Assembly: GCF_004795255.1 (NCBI RefSeq)
Contig: NZ_SSBQ01000002.1
Location: 2,561,501-2,625,500 of the forward strand
Length of the DNA stretch: 64,000 nucleotides
DNA from: Streptomyces sp. RKND-216
GTDB lineage: Bacteria > Actinomycetota > Actinomycetes > Streptomycetales > Streptomycetaceae
Reading direction: 5' to 3'
The notes below the pieces were generated by a model. It did not search any database. It saw nothing but the letters and a program-made list of their open reading frames with translations, and had not been told where the DNA came from. Of this stretch, positions 25,984 through 35,390 are shown piece after piece. Both the position numbers and the translations under genes were made by a program. How positions within the stretch are numbered: the stretch's first letter is position 1; every line of letters begins with the position of its first letter.

Positions 25984-28197
25984 ATGGCTTCCAAGCGCGC
26001 GGGTGGGCTGTCCATGCCCCAGCAGGTCGCGAGATTCATCGGCGTCAGCGTCCTCGCGGGCGCCGTCACGGCCGGCATCGCCCTCCCCGGCTTCGGGCTG
26101 ATGGGCCTGGCCGCGAAGGGGTCCGTCGAGGGCTTCGACGAGCTCCCCGCCAAGCTGAAACGCCCGCCGCTCAGCCAGCGCACCACCATCCTCGACAACG
26201 AGGGCGGTGAGATCGCCAAGGTCTACTCGCGCGACCGCACCGTCGTCGACATCGCGCAGATGTCGCCGTACGTGAAGCAGGCCATCGTCGCCATCGAGGA
26301 CTCCCGGTTCTACGAACACGGCGCCGTCGACCTCAAGGGCGTGCTCCGGGCGCTCAACGAGAACGCCCAGTCCGGCCAGATCAGCCAGGGCGCCTCCACA
26401 CTGACGCAGCAGTACGTGAAGAACGTCTTCGTCGAGGCCGCGAAGGACGACCCGGACGCCGTCGCAGAGGCCCAGCAGCAGACCATCGGCCGCAAGATCC
26501 GCGAGCTGAAGTACGCGATCCAGATCGAGGAGGAGCTCACCAAGAAGCAGATCCTCGAGAACTACCTCAACATCACCTATTTCGGGCAGGGCGCGTACGG
26601 TGTCGAAGCCGCCGCCCAGCGGTTCTTCTCCAAGCCCGCGAAGGACCTCGAACTCCACGAGAGCGCCCTGCTCGCCGGCCTCGTCCAGTCGCCCAGCTAC
26701 TACGACCCGACGATCAACCCGGACCGCGCGAAGCAGCGCCGCAACGCCGTCCTGTCCCGCATGGCCGGCAGTCGCGACGTCACCCGCGAGGAGGCGAAGG
26801 CCGCCGCGGCTCAGGACCTCGGCTTGGACGTCAGTCAGCCTCAGCAAGGCTGCATCACCGCCGTCAACGGCGCCGGCTTCTTCTGCGACTACGTGAAGGA
26901 GGTCTTCCTCGCCAGCCCGGCGTTCGGGAAGACCGCCCAGGACCGGCGTGAACGGTGGAACCGCGGCGGCCTGACGATCAAGACCACGCTCGACCCCCAG
27001 GCCCAGACCTCGGCGCAGGAATCCGTCACCTCCCGCGTCGACCAGTCGGACAGCGTCGCCTCCGCGATGACCGTCGTCGAGCCCGGAACCGGACGCATCC
27101 TGAGCATGGCCCAGTCCCGCCCGTACGGCACACGACCGGCGGAGAACGAAACGACGCTCAACCTCTCCGTGGACCACGACATGGGCGGCCCGCAGAACGG
27201 TTACCAAGTCGGCTCGACGTTCAAGGCCTTCACAGCGGCCGCCGCCCTGGAGAAGGGCATCAGCCCCGCGCAGACCTTCACCACCGGCAGCAAACTGAAG
27301 ATCGACAAGAGCAAGTTCACGGACTGCAACGGAGCGCCTGGGGCCGGGCCGTGGTCCCTGCAGAACGAGCTGGACAGCGAAAAGGGCACCTGGGACATGA
27401 GCTCGGCCCTGGCCAAGTCGATCAACACGTATTTCGTGCTGCTGGAGGAGAAAGCCGGCGTCTGCGCGGCGAAGAAGACGGCTGAGCGGGCGGGCTTCCA
27501 CCGCGCGGACGGAAGCCCGACGCAAGAGGTCCCCTCCCTCACCCTGGGCACGCAAGGCGCCTCCCCCTTGACGATGGCCACCGCCTACGCCACCTTCGCC
27601 AACCGCGGCGTGCACTGCACACCGATCGCGCTCGAGGCCGTCACGGACGACAAGGGGCGGAAGCTCGGTGTGCCGGAGTCCACGTGTTCCCGCGCGATGC
27701 CGGAGAAGATCGCGGACACCCTCAACGAGATGCTTACCGGCGTGGTGACGAGCGGTACCGCCCCTTCCGCCAAGCTGGCCGACCGGGACAACGCCGGGAA
27801 GACCGGCACGACCGACGGCATGAAGAGTGCCTGGTTCGTCGGCTACACCCCGGAGGCGTCCGGTGCCGTCTGGGTCGGCGACGTCAACCACCAAGTCGAG
27901 ATGTACGACATCACGGTGGGCGGCCAGTACTACCCGAAGGTCTGCGGCGGATGCCTTCCCGCCCCCATCTGGAAGGGCGGGATCGCGGGTGCCCTGGAGG
28001 GCGCGCCCGCGACACCGTTCCAGGACGTGGACGTGCCGCGCGCCGAACAGAAGAAGCCCGAGGACGACCGGGACGAGGACCGCGACGACGACCGGCCGGG
28101 CGACGGCGGCGGGAGCCCGTTCCCGGACTTCACCATCCCGCCGGACCTCATCGGCGGCAACGACAACGGCGGCGGCTGGGGACGCGGCCGGGGCTGA
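25984..28197 (+). CDS. Class A penicillin-binding protein (transglycosylase/transpeptidase)
   Basis: Bifunctional peptidoglycan synthase, 737 residues, acting outside the membrane. A single N-terminal membrane segment (about 20-42) is followed by the GT51 glycosyltransferase domain with IEDSRFYEHGAVDLKG (catalytic Glu) and GASTLTQQYVKN. The transpeptidase domain has GSTFKAF (SxxK), SINTY (SxN) and GKTGTTDG (KTGT). The C-terminal 45 residues are Asp/Gly-rich. From memory it is the orthologue of the PBP beside wblA in S. coelicolor, but here only 55 bp separate it from the MarP gene, so its native divergent promoter region appears replaced or lost. Confidence 0.95.
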   Translation: MASKRAGGLSMPQQVARFIGVSVLAGAVTAGIALPGFGLMGLAAKGSVEGFDELPAKLKRPPLSQRTTILDNEGGEIAKVYSRDRTVVDIAQMSPYVKQAIVAIEDSRFYEHGAVDLKGVLRALNENAQSGQISQGASTLTQQYVKNVFVEAAKDDPDAVAEAQQQTIGRKIRELKYAIQIEEELTKKQILENYLNITYFGQGAYGVEAAAQRFFSKPAKDLELHESALLAGLVQSPSYYDPTINPDRAKQRRNAVLSRMAGSRDVTREEAKAAAAQDLGLDVSQPQQGCITAVNGAGFFCDYVKEVFLASPAFGKTAQDRRERWNRGGLTIKTTLDPQAQTSAQESVTSRVDQSDSVASAMTVVEPGTGRILSMAQSRPYGTRPAENETTLNLSVDHDMGGPQNGYQVGSTFKAFTAAAALEKGISPAQTFTTGSKLKIDKSKFTDCNGAPGAGPWSLQNELDSEKGTWDMSSALAKSINTYFVLLEEKAGVCAAKKTAERAGFHRADGSPTQEVPSLTLGTQGASPLTMATAYATFANRGVHCTPIALEAVTDDKGRKLGVPESTCSRAMPEKIADTLNEMLTGVVTSGTAPSAKLADRDNAGKTGTTDGMKSAWFVGYTPEASGAVWVGDVNHQVEMYDITVGGQYYPKVCGGCLPAPIWKGGIAGALEGAPATPFQDVDVPRAEQKKPEDDRDEDRDDDRPGDGGGSPFPDFTIPPDLIGGNDNGGGWGRGRG

Positions 28198-28209
28198 CCG
28201 GACACGCGC

Positions 28210-28240
28210 GAGGGGGCGCTCCCGTCGGGAGCGCCCCCTC
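28210..28240. terminator. Terminator between PBP and GatB/YqeY genes
   Basis: Perfect 14-bp stem (28210-28223 with 28227-28240; arm GAGGGGGCGCTCCC) with a GTC loop, just after the PBP stop and 20 bp before the convergent GatB/YqeY stop. Bidirectional use is likely. Confidence 0.88.
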
Positions 28241-28261
28241 GGCGGTTCGTCCTCGCGCACC

Positions 28262-28726
28262 TCAGCCGGCGAGCAACTTCTTCACCATGCCCGCGACGCG
28301 GCCGCCCTCGGCCCGCCCGGCAACCTTCGGGTTCACGAGCTTCATCACGGCGCCCATCGCCTTCGGCCCCTCGGCGCCCTGCCCCTTCGCCTCGGCCACG
28401 GACTCGGCGACGATCTGCTCCAGTTCGTCGTCCGACAGCTGCTTCGGCAGGTAGTCGGCGAGCACCTCGCCCTCCGCGCGCTCGCGCTCGGCCGAGGCCG
28501 CGCGGCCGCCCTTCTCGAACGCCTCGGCGGCCTCGCGCCGCTTCTTCGCCTCGCGGGTGATCACCTTCTGCACCTCTTCGTCGGAGAGCGCGCGGGACTC
28601 GGTGCCCGCCACCTCCTCCTTGGTGATCGCGGTGAGGGTCATCCGGAGCGTGGCGGAGCGCAACTCGTCGCGCGCCTTGATCGCTGCGGTCAGGTCGTCC
28701 TGCAGCCGGGACTTGAGCGTGGTCAT
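28262..28726 (-). CDS. GatB/YqeY domain-containing protein
   Basis: 154-residue YqeY-type protein, a stand-alone form of the helical C-terminal domain of the GatB amidotransferase subunit, which binds tRNA in that enzyme. The product opens MTTLKSRLQDDLTAAIKARDELR, and the family pattern continues with SDEEVQKVITREAKKRREAAEAFEKGGR and YLPKQLSDDEL. ATG at 28726 is preferred; the frame is open to 29689 but that reaches into the antisense of the metallophosphoesterase. It is divergent from the metallophosphoesterase by 114 bp. Biological role unknown. Confidence 0.92.
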   Translation of the reverse strand: MTTLKSRLQDDLTAAIKARDELRSATLRMTLTAITKEEVAGTESRALSDEEVQKVITREAKKRREAAEAFEKGGRAASAERERAEGEVLADYLPKQLSDDELEQIVAESVAEAKGQGAEGPKAMGAVMKLVNPKVAGRAEGGRVAGMVKKLLAG

Positions 28727-28840
28727 GGCACAGGAGTCTGCCAGCCCCACCCGCCGACCGCCCACCGCATTCCCGGGCGGGCGGCCCGGCCCCCGTCCGC
28801 AGCCGTGCACGGAGTGTGCCGCGTCTGCGACCATGGTCGG

Positions 28841-29782
28841 ATGCGCGCGCGATACGGAATCCCCCTCAAAGCGACGGCCGGGGTGCTGGCCGCCGGCACG
28901 GCCGCCCTGACGTACGCGGTGGCGATCGAGCCGCGCGCCTTCCGGCTCCGCCGCGTGACCGTGCCCGTCCTGCCGGCGGGAGCGCCCCCGCTTCGCCTCC
29001 TCCAGATCTCCGACATCCACATGGTGTGCGGGCAGCGCAAGAAGCAGCAGTGGCTCCGCTCGCTGGCCGGGCTGCGTCCGGACTTCGTGATCAACACCGG
29101 CGACAACCTCTCGGACACCGAGGCCGTCCCCGAGGTGCTGGACTCGCTCGGCCCGCTGATGGACTTCCCCGGCGCGTACGTCTTCGGCTCCAACGACTAC
29201 TACGGGCCCCGCTTCCGCAACCCGGCCCGCTACCTCGTGGAGAAGGCGCAGGGCCGGCACGGCCTCAACGGCAACGCTCCCGTGAAGGGCGCCGTCCACA
29301 ACCCGTGGGAGGACCTGAGGGACGGCTTCGACTCCGCGGGATGGGTGGAGCTGACCAACGCCCGCGGCCGCCTCAAGCTGGCCACCGGCCAGGAGGTCGC
29401 CCTCACCGGTCTGGACGACCCGCACATCAAGCGCGACCGCTACAGCCAGGTCGCCGGCGGCTCGGACGAGGGCGCCGACCTCTCCCTCGCCGTCGTCCAC
29501 GCCCCCTACCTGCGGGTCCTGGACGCCTTCACGGCCGACCGGTACCCGCTGATCCTCGCCGGCCACACGCACGGCGGCCAGCTCTGCGTCCCCTTCTACG
29601 GCGCCCTGGTCACCAACTGCGACATCGACACCGACCGGGTCAAGGGCCTCTCCACCCACCGTGCCGGGGGCCGCACCTCGTACCTGCACGTCTCCGCGGG
29701 CTGCGGCGCCAACCGGTACACGCCGATCCGTTTCGCCTGCCCCCCGGAGGCCACTCTGCTCACCCTCACCCCGGCCTCCTGA
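28841..29782 (+). CDS. Metallophosphoesterase, YaeI/YkuE type
   Basis: 313-residue calcineurin-like phosphoesterase. Metal-site motifs in order: QISDIHM (Asp, His), NTGDNL (Asp), GSNDYY (Asn, Asp), and AGHTHGGQL (two His). An N-terminal hydrophobic segment (about 11-27) is likely an anchor. Family members act on UDP-diacylglucosamine or similar phosphodiesters; the substrate is not decided by sequence. ATG at 28841. Its stop lies about 85 bp before a tRNA gene. Confidence 0.9.
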   Translation: MRARYGIPLKATAGVLAAGTAALTYAVAIEPRAFRLRRVTVPVLPAGAPPLRLLQISDIHMVCGQRKKQQWLRSLAGLRPDFVINTGDNLSDTEAVPEVLDSLGPLMDFPGAYVFGSNDYYGPRFRNPARYLVEKAQGRHGLNGNAPVKGAVHNPWEDLRDGFDSAGWVELTNARGRLKLATGQEVALTGLDDPHIKRDRYSQVAGGSDEGADLSLAVVHAPYLRVLDAFTADRYPLILAGHTHGGQLCVPFYGALVTNCDIDTDRVKGLSTHRAGGRTSYLHVSAGCGANRYTPIRFACPPEATLLTLTPAS

Positions 29783-29822
29783 CCAGCCCGGAACGACCCC
29801 GCCGCCCCCGCAGAAAGCGGAT

Positions 29823-29851
29823 TTCGCGTCCGGGCGGACCTGGGCTAGAGT
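29823..29851 (+). promoter_or_regulatory. Candidate tRNA-Pro promoter
   Basis: TTCGCG (29823-29828) and TAGAGT (29846-29851) with a 17-bp spacer, 14 bp before the mature tRNA start. The -10 is good for the principal sigma factor and the -35 is weak. The tRNA-Ser gene has a similar TTCGCG element upstream of its start. Confidence 0.4.
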
Positions 29852-29865
29852 AGTCCCCGTTGCTT

Positions 29866-29939
29866 CGGGGTGTGGCGCAGCTTGGCAGCGCGCTTCGTTC
29901 GGGACGAAGAGGTCGTGGGTTCAAATCCCGCCACCCCGA
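29866..29939 (+). tRNA. tRNA-Pro (CGG)
   Basis: Complete 74-nt cloverleaf. Acceptor CGGGGTG pairs with CACCCCG. The anticodon stem CTTCG/CGAAG encloses loop TTCGGGA, giving anticodon CGG (reads CCG). The T arm contains GGTTCAAATCC. Discriminator A; the CCA end is not encoded. A candidate promoter and a clear terminator flank it. Confidence 0.97.
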
Positions 29940-29955
29940 CTGGAGAACACCGCAC

Positions 29956-29985
29956 AGGGCCCGTACTCGGCTGAGTACGGGCCCT
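29956..29985 (+). terminator. Terminator after tRNA-Pro
   Basis: Perfect 13-bp stem (29956-29968 with 29973-29985; arm AGGGCCCGTACTC) and a 4-nt GGCT loop, 16 bp after the tRNA end. Confidence 0.85.
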
Positions 29986-30139
29986 TCGGCGTGTCGTCCC
30001 GTTGGTCCCGCGGCTCCGAGGGAGGGACGCGCGTCGCCCGGGTGGCGCGCAGGGGATGCGGTGCGGGGGCGGTCTGCCTAGGTTGATCACACCCAGGGGG
30101 GTTTCCGGCCGTCTCCGGCCGACCACGAGAGGACAGGTC

Positions 30140-30589
30140 ATGGCCCCCACGAAGCGTGCGCTCACGAGAGGCGCCGTGGTCGTCGCCGCCGCGCTGCTGA
30201 TGGCGCCGGTCACCGCCGGATCCGCCGCCGCAGGCGGGTCGGCGGCAGACGGCGGCGGCTCCCGCCACGTGTCGATGCTCGGCAAGTGGAGCGGGTTCCG
30301 GGAGCGGATCGCCGACGTCGAGGGGTACCGCAACGGACCCGTCACGCTCACCGTTCGGGAGCAGCAGGGCAAGACGTTCCGCGGGGTGATGCGCTGGTCC
30401 ACCCCGGACGGCCCGCGCCAGGACCGGCTGGTCGGCGCGTTCACGCCAGGCGCCGAGCTGATGGCCGGCGCGGACGCCGAGGGCACGTACAGCTTCGAAC
30501 TGCTCGACCGGAACACGCTCGACTACTGCTACACCGAGAGCGGCGAGGGCTTCCGCACCACCTGCGGCCGCCTCCACCGCCACCGCTGA
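30140..30589 (+). CDS. Small secreted protein of unknown function
   Basis: 149-residue product starting at ATG 30140 after GAGAGGACAGG. It has a signal peptide: basic MAPTKRALTRG, hydrophobic AVVVAAALLMAPVTAG and a likely cleavage after an Ala near residue 31. The mature part, about 115 residues, has alternating hydrophobic residues typical of beta strands and two cysteines close to the C-terminus (DYCYTESG and TTCGRL) that could form a disulfide. It follows tRNA-Pro and its terminator, so it is independently transcribed. I do not recognise the family; a lipocalin-like small barrel is possible but unproven. Confidence 0.8.
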   Translation: MAPTKRALTRGAVVVAAALLMAPVTAGSAAAGGSAADGGGSRHVSMLGKWSGFRERIADVEGYRNGPVTLTVREQQGKTFRGVMRWSTPDGPRQDRLVGAFTPGAELMAGADAEGTYSFELLDRNTLDYCYTESGEGFRTTCGRLHRHR

Positions 30590-30607
30590 CGCACCCGCGA
30601 CCCTGCG

Positions 30608-30638
30608 GTCCCGCCCCGGCCCCCGGCTCGGGCGGGAC
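30608..30638. terminator. Terminator between secreted protein and DedA genes
   Basis: 9-bp stem (30608-30616 with 30630-30638; arm GTCCCGCCC) and a 13-nt loop between two convergent stops. Confidence 0.6.
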
Positions 30639-30674
30639 GTCGCCGTGCGTACCGGAAAGGCGGCCCCGCGCGGG

Positions 30675-31334
30675 TCAGTTCGCGCGGTCGGGGTGGGGGC
30701 TGCGTTCGCCGAGGCGCTTGACGACGAAGACGACGACGGCCAGGAGGACCAGGCCGAGGACGACCTTGGAGAGGATGCCCGCGTACTGCTCGACCAGGTG
30801 CCACTGGTCGCCGAGCAGGTAGCCGGCGAGTATCAGCACGGTGTTCCAGATGGCGCTGCCCAGCGTGGTGAGGCCGAGGAACACCAGCAGCGGCATCCGT
30901 TCGACGCCGGCCGGGACGGAGATGAGGCTGCGGAAGATGGGCACCATGCGCCCGAAGAAGACGGCCTTGGTGCCGTGCTTCTCGAACCACTCCTCGGTGC
31001 GCGTCAGGTCGGACGCCTTGACGAGCGGCATCCGGGCCCAGATGCGGCGCACGCGGTCGCGCCCGAGGAGCGCGCCGATCCAGTAGAGGGCGGCGGCGCC
31101 GACGACGGAGCCCAGGGTGGTCCAGAAGATCGCGAGGGGGAGGCTGAGTACGCCCTGCGCGGCGGCGAAGCCGGTGAGGGGAAGGATGACCTCGCTGGGG
31201 AGCGGGGGGAAGAGGTTCTCCAGGGCGATGGCCAGTCCGGCGCCGGGTCCGCCGAGGGTGTCGACGAGGCTGGTGGCCCATCCTGCGATGCCGCCGGGGG
31301 ACTGGTCGGACGCGGAGAGGAGGACGGTCGTCAC
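30675..31334 (-). CDS. DedA-family membrane protein
   Basis: 219-residue polytopic membrane protein of the DedA/VTT superfamily. The family marker is intact: ENLFPPLPSEVILPL with the conserved Glu, and FFGRMVPIFRSLISVPAG with the two essential Arg residues. DedA proteins are undecaprenyl-phosphate or phospholipid flippases in better-studied bacteria; that is a family inference. About five hydrophobic segments. The start is GTG at 31334. It faces the ABC exporter operon head-to-head across about 200 bp. Confidence 0.92.
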   Translation of the reverse strand: MTTVLLSASDQSPGGIAGWATSLVDTLGGPGAGLAIALENLFPPLPSEVILPLTGFAAAQGVLSLPLAIFWTTLGSVVGAAALYWIGALLGRDRVRRIWARMPLVKASDLTRTEEWFEKHGTKAVFFGRMVPIFRSLISVPAGVERMPLLVFLGLTTLGSAIWNTVLILAGYLLGDQWHLVEQYAGILSKVVLGLVLLAVVVFVVKRLGERSPHPDRAN

Positions 31335-31537
31335 GGGGCACCTCGGGGTCGGTGGACGCGGCGGGCGGTCGTACGGCTACCCCCTGACCCTAAGGAGTGG
31401 TGCGCGGCAGCCGTACACCCGGTCTCCTCCGATTCCGGGAACGGGAGGTCGTACGGCCGCATCAGCCGATCGGTCGATGCCGCTTCGGGCGGAACGGGCG
31501 ATGTGCGCGGGGGCGGCTCGACGCGATCCTGACGGGC

Positions 31538-32509
31538 ATGGGGATCATCGAAGTGCAGGATGTCGCGAAGTCCTACGGGGGACGCCGCGTGGTCGACGGG
31601 GTGAGTTTCACCGTCGAGGAGGGCGAGATCTTCGGCGTCCTCGGCCCGAACGGCGCCGGGAAGACGACGACGGTCGAGTGCGTGGAGGGGCTGCGCGTTC
31701 CGGACGCGGGGACGGTGCGGGTGGCGGGGCTCGATCCGGTGGCGGACCACGACCGGGTGACGCGCCTTCTCGGGGCGCAGCTCCAGGAGAGCGAACTCCA
31801 GCCGAAGCTCACGGTGCGGGAGGCGCTGGAGCTGTACGCGGCGTTCCACGCCCGCCCGGCGGACCCGCTGGCGCTGGCCGAACGCCTGGGCCTGGAGGAG
31901 AAGCTGGGCACCCGTTTCGCCCAGCTGAGCGGTGGTCAGAAGCAGCGGCTGTTCATCGCCCTCGCGCTGATCGGCACCCCCCGGGTCGTCGTGCTGGACG
32001 AGTTGACCACCGGACTGGACCCGCGCGCCCGCCGGGACACCTGGCAGCTGATCGAGGAGGTGCGGGCGTCGGGGGTGACCGTGCTGCTGGTCACGCACTT
32101 CATGGAGGAGGCGCAGCGCCTGTGCGACCGGGTGGCGGTCATCGACCGCGGACGGCTCGCAGCGCTGGACACCCCGGCCGGGCTGATCGGCAGGGCGGCC
32201 GCGTCGACGGTCATCGCGTTCACGCCCTCACGCCCGCTGGAGGACGGCGAACTGGCCGCACTCCCCGACGCCGGCGCGGTGCGTGTCACGGCGGGCCGGG
32301 TCGAACTGACGGGCAGCGACGAGACGGTGAACGCCGTCGTCTCGCTGCTGGCCCGGCACAACATCACGGCACGGCATCTGCGGGTCACGGACGGCACGCT
32401 GGACGACGCCTTCCTCGACCTGACCGGGGCCGACGCGACCGGCTCCACGAGCAGCACGAGCCACACCGACCGCACCAGCCACACGAGCCGCACGGAGGCG
32501 CGAGGATGA
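31538..32509 (+). CDS. ABC transporter ATP-binding protein (drug-export type)
   Basis: 323-residue ATPase of the DrrA/CcmA exporter class. Walker A GPNGAGKTTT (residues 37-46), Q-loop QLQES, signature LSGGQKQR, Walker B VVVLDELTTGLD, and H-loop VTHFMEE. The tail is a low-complexity Ser/Thr/His stretch. ATG at 31538 is preferred since MGIIEVQDVAKSY fits the family. Its stop overlaps the permease start (ATGA at 32506-32509), and both are followed by a histidine kinase and response regulator: a typical antibiotic- or stress-responsive export cassette. Confidence 0.93.
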   Translation: MGIIEVQDVAKSYGGRRVVDGVSFTVEEGEIFGVLGPNGAGKTTTVECVEGLRVPDAGTVRVAGLDPVADHDRVTRLLGAQLQESELQPKLTVREALELYAAFHARPADPLALAERLGLEEKLGTRFAQLSGGQKQRLFIALALIGTPRVVVLDELTTGLDPRARRDTWQLIEEVRASGVTVLLVTHFMEEAQRLCDRVAVIDRGRLAALDTPAGLIGRAAASTVIAFTPSRPLEDGELAALPDAGAVRVTAGRVELTGSDETVNAVVSLLARHNITARHLRVTDGTLDDAFLDLTGADATGSTSSTSHTDRTSHTSRTEARG

Positions 32510-33288
32510 CCACGACGACCGCACCCGACGCCGCGCCGCCGGCTGCGCAGGCGGCGGCCCGGGCCGTCCTGCGCGCGGAGGCACGGCTGTTCCGCCGCGA
32601 GCCGGGCGCACTGTTCTGGATCGTGGCCTTCCCGTCCCTGCTGGTCACCGTCCTCGGCCTGATCCCGGGCTTCCGGGAGCCGGAAGCGTCGCTCGGCGGG
32701 CTGCGCGTCATCGACCTGTACGTGCCGGTGGCGGTGCTGCTGTCGATCGTGGTGGCCGGCGTGCAGACGCTGCCGGCGGTGCTCACCGGCTACCGCGAAC
32801 GGGGCATCCTGCGGCGGCTGTCGGTCACTCCGGTCGACCCGAAGGCGCTGATCGGCGCCCAACTGGTCCTGCACGGGGTGGCGGTGCTGGCGGCCATCGT
32901 GCTGGCGCTGGCGGTCGGCCGGATCGCCTTCGGGGTTCCGCTGCCCGGGCAGCCGTTCGGGTACGCGCTCGCCGTCGTGTTCACCGCACTCGCCGGCACG
33001 GCAGCGGGCGGCACCATCGCCGCGCTCTCGCGCACCTCGAAGGCCGCGCAGACGATCGGCACGGTGGCGTTCTTTCCGGCGATGTTCTCCGCCGGGGTCT
33101 ACCTTCCGGTGCAGACCATGCCGGACACGTTGCGGCAGGTCGTGGAACTGACGCCGTTCGGTGCGGCGTCCCAGGCGCTGCACGACACCGCGGGCGGGGG
33201 CTGGCCGCAGTGGTGGCAGCTGCTGGTGATCGCGCTGTGGGCGGGAGCCCTCTGGGCGGCCGCGGTCCGCTGGTTCCGCTGGGAGTGA
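32506..33288 (+). CDS. ABC-2 type permease
   Basis: 260-residue membrane subunit pairing with the upstream ATPase. About six hydrophobic helices with the ABC-2 pattern (LFRREPGALFWIVAFPSL, then VYLPVQTMPDTLRQVVELTP near the C-terminus). The 4-bp overlap with the ATPase ensures equal translation. A substrate cannot be named; lipophilic drugs or lipids are typical for the DrrB class. Confidence 0.92.
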   Translation: MTTTTAPDAAPPAAQAAARAVLRAEARLFRREPGALFWIVAFPSLLVTVLGLIPGFREPEASLGGLRVIDLYVPVAVLLSIVVAGVQTLPAVLTGYRERGILRRLSVTPVDPKALIGAQLVLHGVAVLAAIVLALAVGRIAFGVPLPGQPFGYALAVVFTALAGTAAGGTIAALSRTSKAAQTIGTVAFFPAMFSAGVYLPVQTMPDTLRQVVELTPFGAASQALHDTAGGGWPQWWQLLVIALWAGALWAAAVRWFRWE

Positions 33289-33324
33289 CGCGCGAGCGGA
33301 GTGACGCGGGAACGGGAGGCGGGC

Positions 33325-34632
33325 ATGCTGGGCGTCATGGCCACGGAAACGGCGGGGGAGAGGACCGAGGGGGCGCGGCGGGCCGCCCCCGACCTCCCGG
33401 CCCTCGCGACGGGCGAGGGCTGGGAGAGGTTCTACCGCTGGGGCCCGTACGGCCTGCTGGGGCTGGCCGGGGTGCTGTCGGCGGCGACCGCGTCCGTGTT
33501 CCTGACGCCCGCCGAACGGTATGCGGGCGGTGCGCTGCTGGTGGCCGCGCTGGCCCTGGAGCTGTCCTGGTCGCGGTACGGGCGGCGGCCGGTCTCGGCG
33601 ACGAGCTGCGGTTACTACGCCGCGCGCACCGTGCTGGGGTTCGCGATGAGCTGGCTGAACCCGTTCGCCGCGATCTACGCCCTGATCGGTTACTTCGACG
33701 GAGCGAGGCTGCTGCCGCCACGCTGGGTGCGGCCGGGCCTCTTCGCCACGGCCGTGACGATGGCCGGGTCGCAGTCCGGCGGGCTGCCGCCAGGATCGGC
33801 CACGCAGTGGGGGGTGTTCGGCGCGCTGTACCTGCTGAACGCCGGGCTCGGCCTCGTCTTCGGCCACCTCGGCGAGAAGGAGGCCGAGGAGGCGGCGGCC
33901 AAGGCCGCCACCATCGCCGAACTGGAACGCACCAACGCCCGCCTGGAGCAGGCCCTGCGGGAGAACGCGGGCCTGCACGCCCAGCTCCTCGTGCAGGCCC
34001 GCGAGGCCGGTGTCGCCGACGAACGGCGCCGGCTGGCGGCCGAGATCCACGACACCCTCGCCCAGGGCCTGACCGGCATCGTCACCCAGCTGCAGGTCGT
34101 CCGGGACGCCGACGATCCCGCCGTACGCCGTGCACATCTGGATCGTGCGCAGGCGCTGGCCCGGCACAGCCTCGGCGAGGCCCGCCGGTCGGTGCACGAC
34201 CTGGCGCCGAGTGCGCTGGCGCAGGACGCGCTGCCCGCCGCGCTGGAGAAGGCGGTGGCCGGGTGGGGCGTGCAGGCCGGGGTGCGGGCGGAGTTCACCC
34301 TGACCGGGGCGGCGGAGAAGCTGCACGACGAGATCGAGGCGAGCCTGCTGCGCATCGCGCAGGAGAGCCTGGCCAACACCGCCCGGCACGCCGGGGCGTC
34401 CCGCGTCGGGGTGACGCTGTCCTTCATGGACGGCGAGGTCGTCCTGGACGTGCGGGACGACGGCTGCGGCTTCGATCCGGCGGCCGTGCCGCCGCGCACC
34501 CGGTCCGGCGGGTTCGGGCTGGCCGGCATGCGGGCCCGCGCGGAACGACTGGCCGGGCGCGTGGACGTCGAGTCGGAGCCGGGCCAGGGCACGGCGGTGT
34601 CGGCCCGCGTACCGTTGGTGCGCCATGACTGA
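33325..34632 (+). CDS. Two-component sensor histidine kinase (NarL/LiaS-type)
   Basis: 435-residue kinase with several N-terminal membrane segments (about 45-180), a coiled linker, and a HisKA_3 dimerisation domain where the phospho-accepting His lies in EIHDTLAQGL. The HATPase half has IAQESLANTARHAGAS (N box), DDGCGFDP (G1) and GGFGLAGM (G2). ATG at 33325, 5 bases after GGGAGG, is preferred over GTG at 33301. Its 3' end overlaps the response regulator by eight bases. Likely senses a membrane signal and drives the ABC exporter. Confidence 0.92.
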   Translation: MLGVMATETAGERTEGARRAAPDLPALATGEGWERFYRWGPYGLLGLAGVLSAATASVFLTPAERYAGGALLVAALALELSWSRYGRRPVSATSCGYYAARTVLGFAMSWLNPFAAIYALIGYFDGARLLPPRWVRPGLFATAVTMAGSQSGGLPPGSATQWGVFGALYLLNAGLGLVFGHLGEKEAEEAAAKAATIAELERTNARLEQALRENAGLHAQLLVQAREAGVADERRRLAAEIHDTLAQGLTGIVTQLQVVRDADDPAVRRAHLDRAQALARHSLGEARRSVHDLAPSALAQDALPAALEKAVAGWGVQAGVRAEFTLTGAAEKLHDEIEASLLRIAQESLANTARHAGASRVGVTLSFMDGEVVLDVRDDGCGFDPAAVPPRTRSGGFGLAGMRARAERLAGRVDVESEPGQGTAVSARVPLVRHD

Positions 34633-35368
34633 GCGCCCGATCACGCTGCTTCTCGTCGACGACCACCCGGTGGTACGGGACGGGCTGCGCGGCATGTTCG
34701 AGGCGGCGGCCGGCACCGGAGCGGCGTCCACCGGCCCGGCCGCAGGCGCAGGCTCCGGGACGGCGGCGGGCTTCGAGGTGCTGGGCGAGGCGGCGAGCGG
34801 TGAGGAGGCCGTCGAACTGGCCGGCCGCCTGGACCCCGACGTGGTGCTGATGGACCTGCGGATGCCGGGCGGCGGCGGGGTCGCCGCGATCGCCGAGCTG
34901 GCCCGGCGCGGCTGCCGCAGCAAGGTCCTGGTGCTCACCACCTACGACACCGACTCCGACACGCTGCCCGCGATCGAGGCGGGCGCCACCGGCTACCTGC
35001 TCAAGGACGCGCCGCGCGACGAGCTGTTCACGGCCGTACGCGCCGCCGCGGCGGGCCGCAGCGTGCTGTCCCCGGCGGTGGCGTCACGGCTGGTGTCCCG
35101 GATGCGGGCGACGCACGGGAGCGGCGGGAACGGCGGGGACCGGGCAGGCACGGGCACGCCGCTCAGCGCCCGGGAGGGCGAGGTCCTGGCGCTGGTCGCG
35201 GCGGGCACCGCGAACCGCGAGATCGCACGCCGCCTCTTCATCAGCGAGGCCACGGTCAAGACGCACCTCACCCACCTGTACGCCAAGCTGGGCGTCAACG
35301 ACCGGGCGGCGGCCGTGGCGGTGGGCTACGAGCGGGGCATCCTCGGCGGCGGCTCCCCCGCCCCGTAG
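34625..35368 (+). CDS. NarL/LuxR-family response regulator
   Basis: 247-residue regulator. Receiver domain: DDHPVVRDG (acidic pair), VLMDLRMP (phospho-Asp), LTTYDTD, and YLLKDAP with the Lys. DNA-binding half: LSAREGEVLALVAAGTANREIARRLFISEATVKTHLTHLY, a LuxR helix-turn-helix, in shorter pieces LSAREGEVLALVAAG and ISEATVKTHLTHLYAK. An unusual Ala/Gly/Thr-rich stretch of about 20 residues lengthens the loop between the first helix and second strand (about 30-52). Partner of the kinase it overlaps by eight bases. Confidence 0.93.
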   Translation: MTERPITLLLVDDHPVVRDGLRGMFEAAAGTGAASTGPAAGAGSGTAAGFEVLGEAASGEEAVELAGRLDPDVVLMDLRMPGGGGVAAIAELARRGCRSKVLVLTTYDTDSDTLPAIEAGATGYLLKDAPRDELFTAVRAAAAGRSVLSPAVASRLVSRMRATHGSGGNGGDRAGTGTPLSAREGEVLALVAAGTANREIARRLFISEATVKTHLTHLYAKLGVNDRAAAVAVGYERGILGGGSPAP

Positions 35369-35390
35369 GACGCGGGGCACGGCGGGGCGT

